Below, in pieces: positions 35,134-38,064 of a stretch of DNA of 38,064 bases. Below the pieces are notes generated by a model. It was not told where the DNA came from. It saw nothing but the letters and a program-made list of their open reading frames with translations, and did not search any database. Origin of the DNA: Lachnospiraceae bacterium (GTDB lineage: Bacteria; Bacillota; Clostridia; Lachnospirales; Lachnospiraceae); contig JAGAMG010000036.1 of NCBI GenBank assembly GCA_017624835.1, positions 1-38,064 on the forward strand. The letters are read 5' to 3'. Within the stretch, counting starts at the first letter, position 1, and each line of letters begins with the position of its first letter. The position numbers were made by a program, and so were the translations under genes.

Positions 35134-35397
35134 TTAACGAACTACACCGGCATCTGCCAACTGCTTCTGAAAGCTCATTACATCTTCCAAAATCATTTCC
35201 GGACTCACTCCATAGCTTGCAGACAAAGTCTTTGCAATGGCTTCGTTCTCTTTATCTTCCTGCATCAGATTCCAGATTTGGGCACCCATTTCATTTATGG
35301 CAATGGGCTTTTTGTATGGCACTCCCGGTTGCTGCATATCCAATAGCCAGTACATGCCGGCAGCATGCCTTAATTGATATCGCTGTTTATTATTCAT
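35134..35397 (-). CDS. PqqD-family peptide-chaperone-like protein
   Basis: An 87-residue stand-alone PqqD-like protein: PIAINEMGAQIWNLM, then AIAKTLSASYGVS and a helix DVMSFQKQLADAG, the normal form of the family. PqqD proteins bind leader peptides and hand them to modifying enzymes in RiPP pathways. It is the first gene of the long polysaccharide operon, far from the precursor-like gene, and starts 16 bases before pelD. The ATG at 35395-35397 has GAGGG eight bases upstream; a TTG 15 bases earlier is not favoured. Its promoter and leader carry the structured element copy B. Confidence 0.82.
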   Translation of the reverse strand: MNNKQRYQLRHAAGMYWLLDMQQPGVPYKKPIAINEMGAQIWNLMQEDKENEAIAKTLSASYGVSPEMILEDVMSFQKQLADAGVVR

Positions 35398-35426
35398 TTT
35401 AAACGCCCTCAACTACCGTTACACTT

Positions 35427-35546
35427 GCAAGCACGCGCTTCGCGCTTATTGTCTGCTTACGCAGACTGCTTGCTCGTTATCGCGGAAGAAAATCAAATGC
35501 CGCTTCTCGGCGCTTGATTTTCTTCTCGCGTATTTTCTGCTCGCGT
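35427..35546 (-). repeat. Structured leader element, copy B (hairpin plus one three-way-junction unit)
   Basis: Same plan and orientation as copy A. From just after the -10 box: TACGCGAG (35540-35547 region), a hairpin with perfect 12-base arms (35514-35525, 35485-35496), CGCGATAACGA, then a junction unit: GCAAGC/GCTTGC outer stem (35468-35473, 35427-35432) around GTCTGC/GCAGAC and GCGC/GCGC hairpins. Compared with copy A, the small stem changes from GTGC/GCAC or GCAC/GTGC to GCGC/GCGC, always pairing. It forms most of the leader of the pqqD-pel operon. Confidence 0.75.
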
Positions 35547-35548
35547 AT

Positions 35549-35577
35549 ATTATAACACATTACTTTACTAAAGCAAA
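35549..35577 (-). promoter_or_regulatory. Promoter of the pqqD-pel operon
   Basis: Extended -10 TGT-TATAAT (TATAAT at 35549-35554) with a weak -35 TTTGCT (35572-35577, spacing 17) or TTGCTT (35571-35576, spacing 16), placed directly after the rpoC terminator. Leader of about 145 bases. It would serve all genes down to 15804, where no other internal promoter is obvious. Confidence 0.65.
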
Positions 35578-35612
35578 GAAAAAAAGGTGTGAGCACAACT
35601 ACTCACACCTTT
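35578..35612 (-). terminator. Intrinsic terminator of rpoC
   Basis: Stem GGTGTGAG (35586-35593) with CTCACACC (35602-35609), extendable by A-T pairs, and a run of eight T residues after the stem on the minus strand (35578-35585). It begins about five bases after the rpoC stop and separates rpoC from the inserted operon. Confidence 0.9.
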
Positions 35613-35616
35613 CTTA

Positions 35617-38064
35617 TTATTCTTCTACCACAACACTGTCTTCGAAAACACTTTCTTCTTCAACTGTGGTTTCAGTCTGCTCCAAATCCATTTCTTCGTC
35701 GAAGGCTTCTTCCTCAAAGCTGATGGTTTCGGTTGCGTCCGTATTCAGTCTGGTATTGCGATATCTCTTCATACCGGTTCCGGCAGGAATCAGCTTACCG
35801 ATGATAACGTTCTCTTTCAGACCAATCAAAGGATCTACCTTACCCTTGATTGCAGCCTCAGTCAGAACCTTGGTGGTTTCCTGGAAGGATGCTGCTGATA
35901 AGAAGGAATTGGTTGCCAATGCAGCCTTGGTAATACCCAGAATAATCTGCTTACCATCTGCGGGCTCCTTGCCCTCAGCAATCAATTGCTCATTCATATC
36001 TTCATAATCAAGAATATCTACTAAGGTGCCGGGAAGGAAATCGGAATCACCGTTATTTTCCACACGGACTTTCTTCAGCATCTGACGTACCAGAACTTCA
36101 ATATGCTTATCCGCAATATCTACACCCTGCAGACGGTATACACGCTGAACCTCACGGAGCATGTAATCCTGTACTGCACGAACACCCTTAATCTTAAGAA
36201 GGTCATGGGGGTTAACACTACCTTCGGTCAGTTCATCACCGGCCTCCAGCATCTGTCCGTCCATAATCTTGATACGGGAACCGTAAGGAATCAAATATGC
36301 CTTGGATTCGCCGGTTTCTTCGTTGGTAATTACAACCTCACGCTTCTTCTTGGTATCACGGATTTCCGCTTTACCACCGAACTCAGCGATAATTGCAAGT
36401 CCCTTAGGCTTTCTAGCCTCGAACAACTCCTCTACACGGGGAAGACCCTGGGTAATATCATCACCCGCAACACCACCGGTATGGAAGGTTCTCATGGTCA
36501 GCTGTGTACCGGGCTCACCAATGGACTGTGCTGCAATAATACCAACAGCTTCACCTACCTGAACTGCTTCACCGGTTGCCATGTTTGCTCCGTAGCACTT
36601 CGCACAAATACCATTGCGGGAACGACAGTTCAAGATATTACGAATCTTAACAGCTTCGATAGGTTCACCATTTGCATCCACGCCAACGCTCATAATCTTA
36701 GCAGCGCGGCTGGGAGTAATCATATGATTACGTTTTACAATCACATTGCCATCTTTATCTTTAATTTCCTCACAGGTAAATCTTCCTGTAATTCTATCCT
36801 TCAGACCTTCGATAGTCTCTTTTCCATCCATGAATGCCTTAACAACCATTCCAGGGATTTCGGTCTTACCTTCGCAACAGTCAATCTCACGGATAATTAA
36901 TTCCTGAGATACGTCAACCATTCGACGAGTCAGGTAACCTGAGTCCGCTGTACGAAGCGCGGTATCGGACAGACCCTTACGAGCACCATGCGCAGACATG
37001 AAGTACTCCAATACGTCCAGACCTTCACGGAAGTTTGACTTGATAGGCAACTCAATGGTTCTACCTGTTGTATCAGCCATCAAACCACGCATACCTGCCA
37101 GCTGCTTAATCTGCTGGTTGGAACCACGGGCACCGGAGTCAGCCATCATGTAAATGTTGTTATACTTATCAAGACCTGCAAGCAGCACCTCAGTCAGCTC
37201 CTTATCAGTCTCATTCCAAGTTTCAACAACTGCACGATATCTCTCTTCCTCAGTAATCAAACCTCTACGGTAGTTTGCAGAAATTCTATCTACAGTTGCC
37301 TGTGCAGCAGCCAGCATTTCAGGCTTCTTCTCAGGCACGGTCATATCGGAAATGGATACGGTCATAGCTGCTCTGGTAGAGTACTTATAACCGATAGCCT
37401 TAACATCATCCAATACCTCAGCGGTCTTGGATGCACCATGGGTATTGATAACTTTCTCCAGAATCTGCTTTAAGCCCTTCTTGCCTACGTGGAAATCCAC
37501 CTCCAGCTTCAGGAAATCTTCCGGATTGGTTCTGTCTACAAAGCCCAAATCCTGAGGCAGAATCTCATTGAAAATGAAACGTCCCAGAGTGGACTCTACA
37601 TTACCGGTTACCACTTCGCCCTCTGCATTTACCTTGCTCATACGAACCTTAATTCTTGTGTGCAGGGTAATTGCCTGGTTTTCATATGCTAAAATTGCTT
37701 CGTTTACACTCTTGAAGAACTTGCCTTCGCCTAATACTCCGGGTCTTTCCTGAGTCAGGTAGTAAATACCAAGTACCATATCCTGGGAAGGAACGGCAAC
37801 AGGACCACCATCGGAGGGCTTCAGCAGGTTGTTAGGAGACAGAAGCAGGAATCTACATTCTGCCTGTGCTTCTACGGACAGAGGAAGATGTACCGCCATC
37901 TGGTCACCGTCGAAGTCCGCATTGAATGCGGTACATACCAAGGGATGAAGCTTAATAGCCTTACCCTCTACCAAAATAGGCTCAAATGCCTGAATACCTA
38001 ATCTATGCAGAGTAGGAGCACGGTTCAGCATAACAGGATGCTCTTTGATAACCTCTTCCAAAAC
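35617..38064 (-). CDS. rpoC: DNA-directed RNA polymerase beta' subunit, C-terminal part (cut by window edge)
   Basis: About 815 C-terminal residues of beta'. Visible are NADFDGDQ (the three aspartates that hold the catalytic magnesium, about residue 50 of this fragment), the bridge-helix and trigger-loop regions including [17 protein letters not shown], the zinc-binding cysteines of [13 protein letters not shown], and [21 protein letters not shown]. The C-terminus is an acidic Glu/Val tail. The reading frame runs past the window end, so the N-terminal third is missing. rpsL usually follows; here a terminator and the 34-kb surface locus do. Confidence 0.98.
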   Translation of the reverse strand, partial: VLEEVIKEHPVMLNRAPTLHRLGIQAFEPILVEGKAIKLHPLVCTAFNADFDGDQMAVHLPLSVEAQAECRFLLLSPNNLLKPSDGGPVAVPSQDMVLGIYYLTQERPGVLGEGKFFKSVNEAILAYENQAITLHTRIKVRMSKVNAEGEVVTGNVESTLGRFIFNEILPQDLGFVDRTNPEDFLKLEVDFHVGKKGLKQILEKVINTHGASKTAEVLDDVKAIGYKYSTRAAMTVSISDMTVPEKKPEMLAAAQATVDRISANYRRGLITEEERYRAVVETWNETDKELTEVLLAGLDKYNNIYMMADSGARGSNQQIKQLAGMRGLMADTTGRTIELPIKSNFREGLDVLEYFMSAHGARKGLSDTALRTADSGYLTRRMVDVSQELIIREIDCCEGKTEIPGMVVKAFMDGKETIEGLKDRITGRFTCEEIKDKDGNVIVKRNHMITPSRAAKIMSVGVDANGEPIEAVKIRNILNCRSRNGICAKCYGANMATGEAVQVGEAVGIIAAQSIGEPGTQLTMRTFHTGGVAGDDITQGLPRVEELFEARKPKGLAIIAEFGGKAEIRDTKKKREVVITNEETGESKAYLIPYGSRIKIMDGQMLEAGDELTEGSVNPHDLLKIKGVRAVQDYMLREVQRVYRLQGVDIADKHIEVLVRQMLKKVRVENNGDSDFLPGTLVDILDYEDMNEQLIAEGKEPADGKQIILGITKAALATNSFLSAASFQETTKVLTEAAIKGKVDPLIGLKENVIIGKLIPAGTGMKRYRNTRLNTDATETISFEEEAFDEEMDLEQTETTVEEESVFEDSVVVEE

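Noticed and set aside
1350-35616. An integrated mobile element or prophage carrying the surface locus.
   Set aside because: No integrase, transposase, relaxase, tRNA target or terminal direct repeats; the two structured elements are at 12 kb and 35.5 kb, in promoter leaders, and do not bound the whole insert.
36103-36900. A 265-codon open frame on the plus strand.
   Set aside because: It is antisense to the highly conserved rpoC, whose codon bias alone keeps this frame open; its product has no recognisable feature.

Overview
This 38 kb window looks chromosomal and comes from a Gram-positive Clostridia bacterium, most likely a Lachnospiraceae member. The reasons are the EF-G, S7, S12 and RNA polymerase beta' sequences, strong AGGAGG-type ribosome binding sites, low-GC coding style, a Gram-positive type exosortase (XrtG), Pel genes without the outer-membrane parts PelB and PelC, and a leader motif (NEELSEGVYAASG) that I associate with this family. 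The family assignment is inference.

Layout. The edges are housekeeping: the 3' part of rpoC at 35617-38064 and rpsL-rpsG-fusA (fusA cut by the window edge) at 1-1349, all on the minus strand. In most Firmicutes these genes lie together as one str/rpo cluster. Here they are separated by about 34 kb of surface-polysaccharide and peptide-processing genes. rpoC ends in its own intrinsic terminator. rpsL has its own near-consensus promoter, which sits inside the loop of a second terminator-like hairpin.

Region 1 (1485-4850): an orphan dTDP-4-dehydrorhamnose reductase (rfbD) and a divergent large GT-C-like membrane protein. Region 2 (4819-11273): a Gram-positive exosortase module. It holds XrtG, its glycosyltransferase, two small 6-pyruvoyl-tetrahydropterin-synthase-like proteins that keep the zinc histidines but lack the catalytic cysteine, a PTPS-related membrane protein, and a secreted PASTA protein with a Firmicu-CTERM-like tail, the probable XrtG substrate. 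Region 3 (11413-15639): an S26-type peptidase, a PqqD-HPr-kinase-like fusion, an ABC exporter and a 135-residue protein with a leader-peptide-like N-terminus. This resembles a lasso-type or RiPP tailoring and export set without the lasso cyclase. Region 4 (15804-35397, one long minus-strand operon): a PqqD protein, Pel-type exopolysaccharide genes (PelD-like with a fused degenerate epimerase, PelE-like, a PelA-like/DUF2194 protein, PelF, PelG), glycosyltransferases, a DUF2304 protein, two DUF4832-type proteins, a large membrane protein, a Stealth phosphotransferase, and a flippase fused to a nucleotidyltransferase.

How they may work together. The PelDEFG-like core would make and export a c-di-GMP-controlled polymer, decorated by the GT, Stealth and flippase genes. 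RiPP-type parts (PqqD, nucleotidyltransferase, HPr-kinase-like, S26 peptidase, ABC exporter, precursor-like protein) are interleaved with and bracket this operon. The same unusual structured leader element follows the promoters of both the S26 peptidase and the PqqD-Pel operon, which suggests a shared origin or shared control. I propose a hybrid peptide-polysaccharide surface system; this is inference. No tRNA, rRNA, CRISPR, transposase or phage gene was seen. The only stretch of more than 300 bases without a gene (11869-12193) holds the structured repeat and a divergent promoter.
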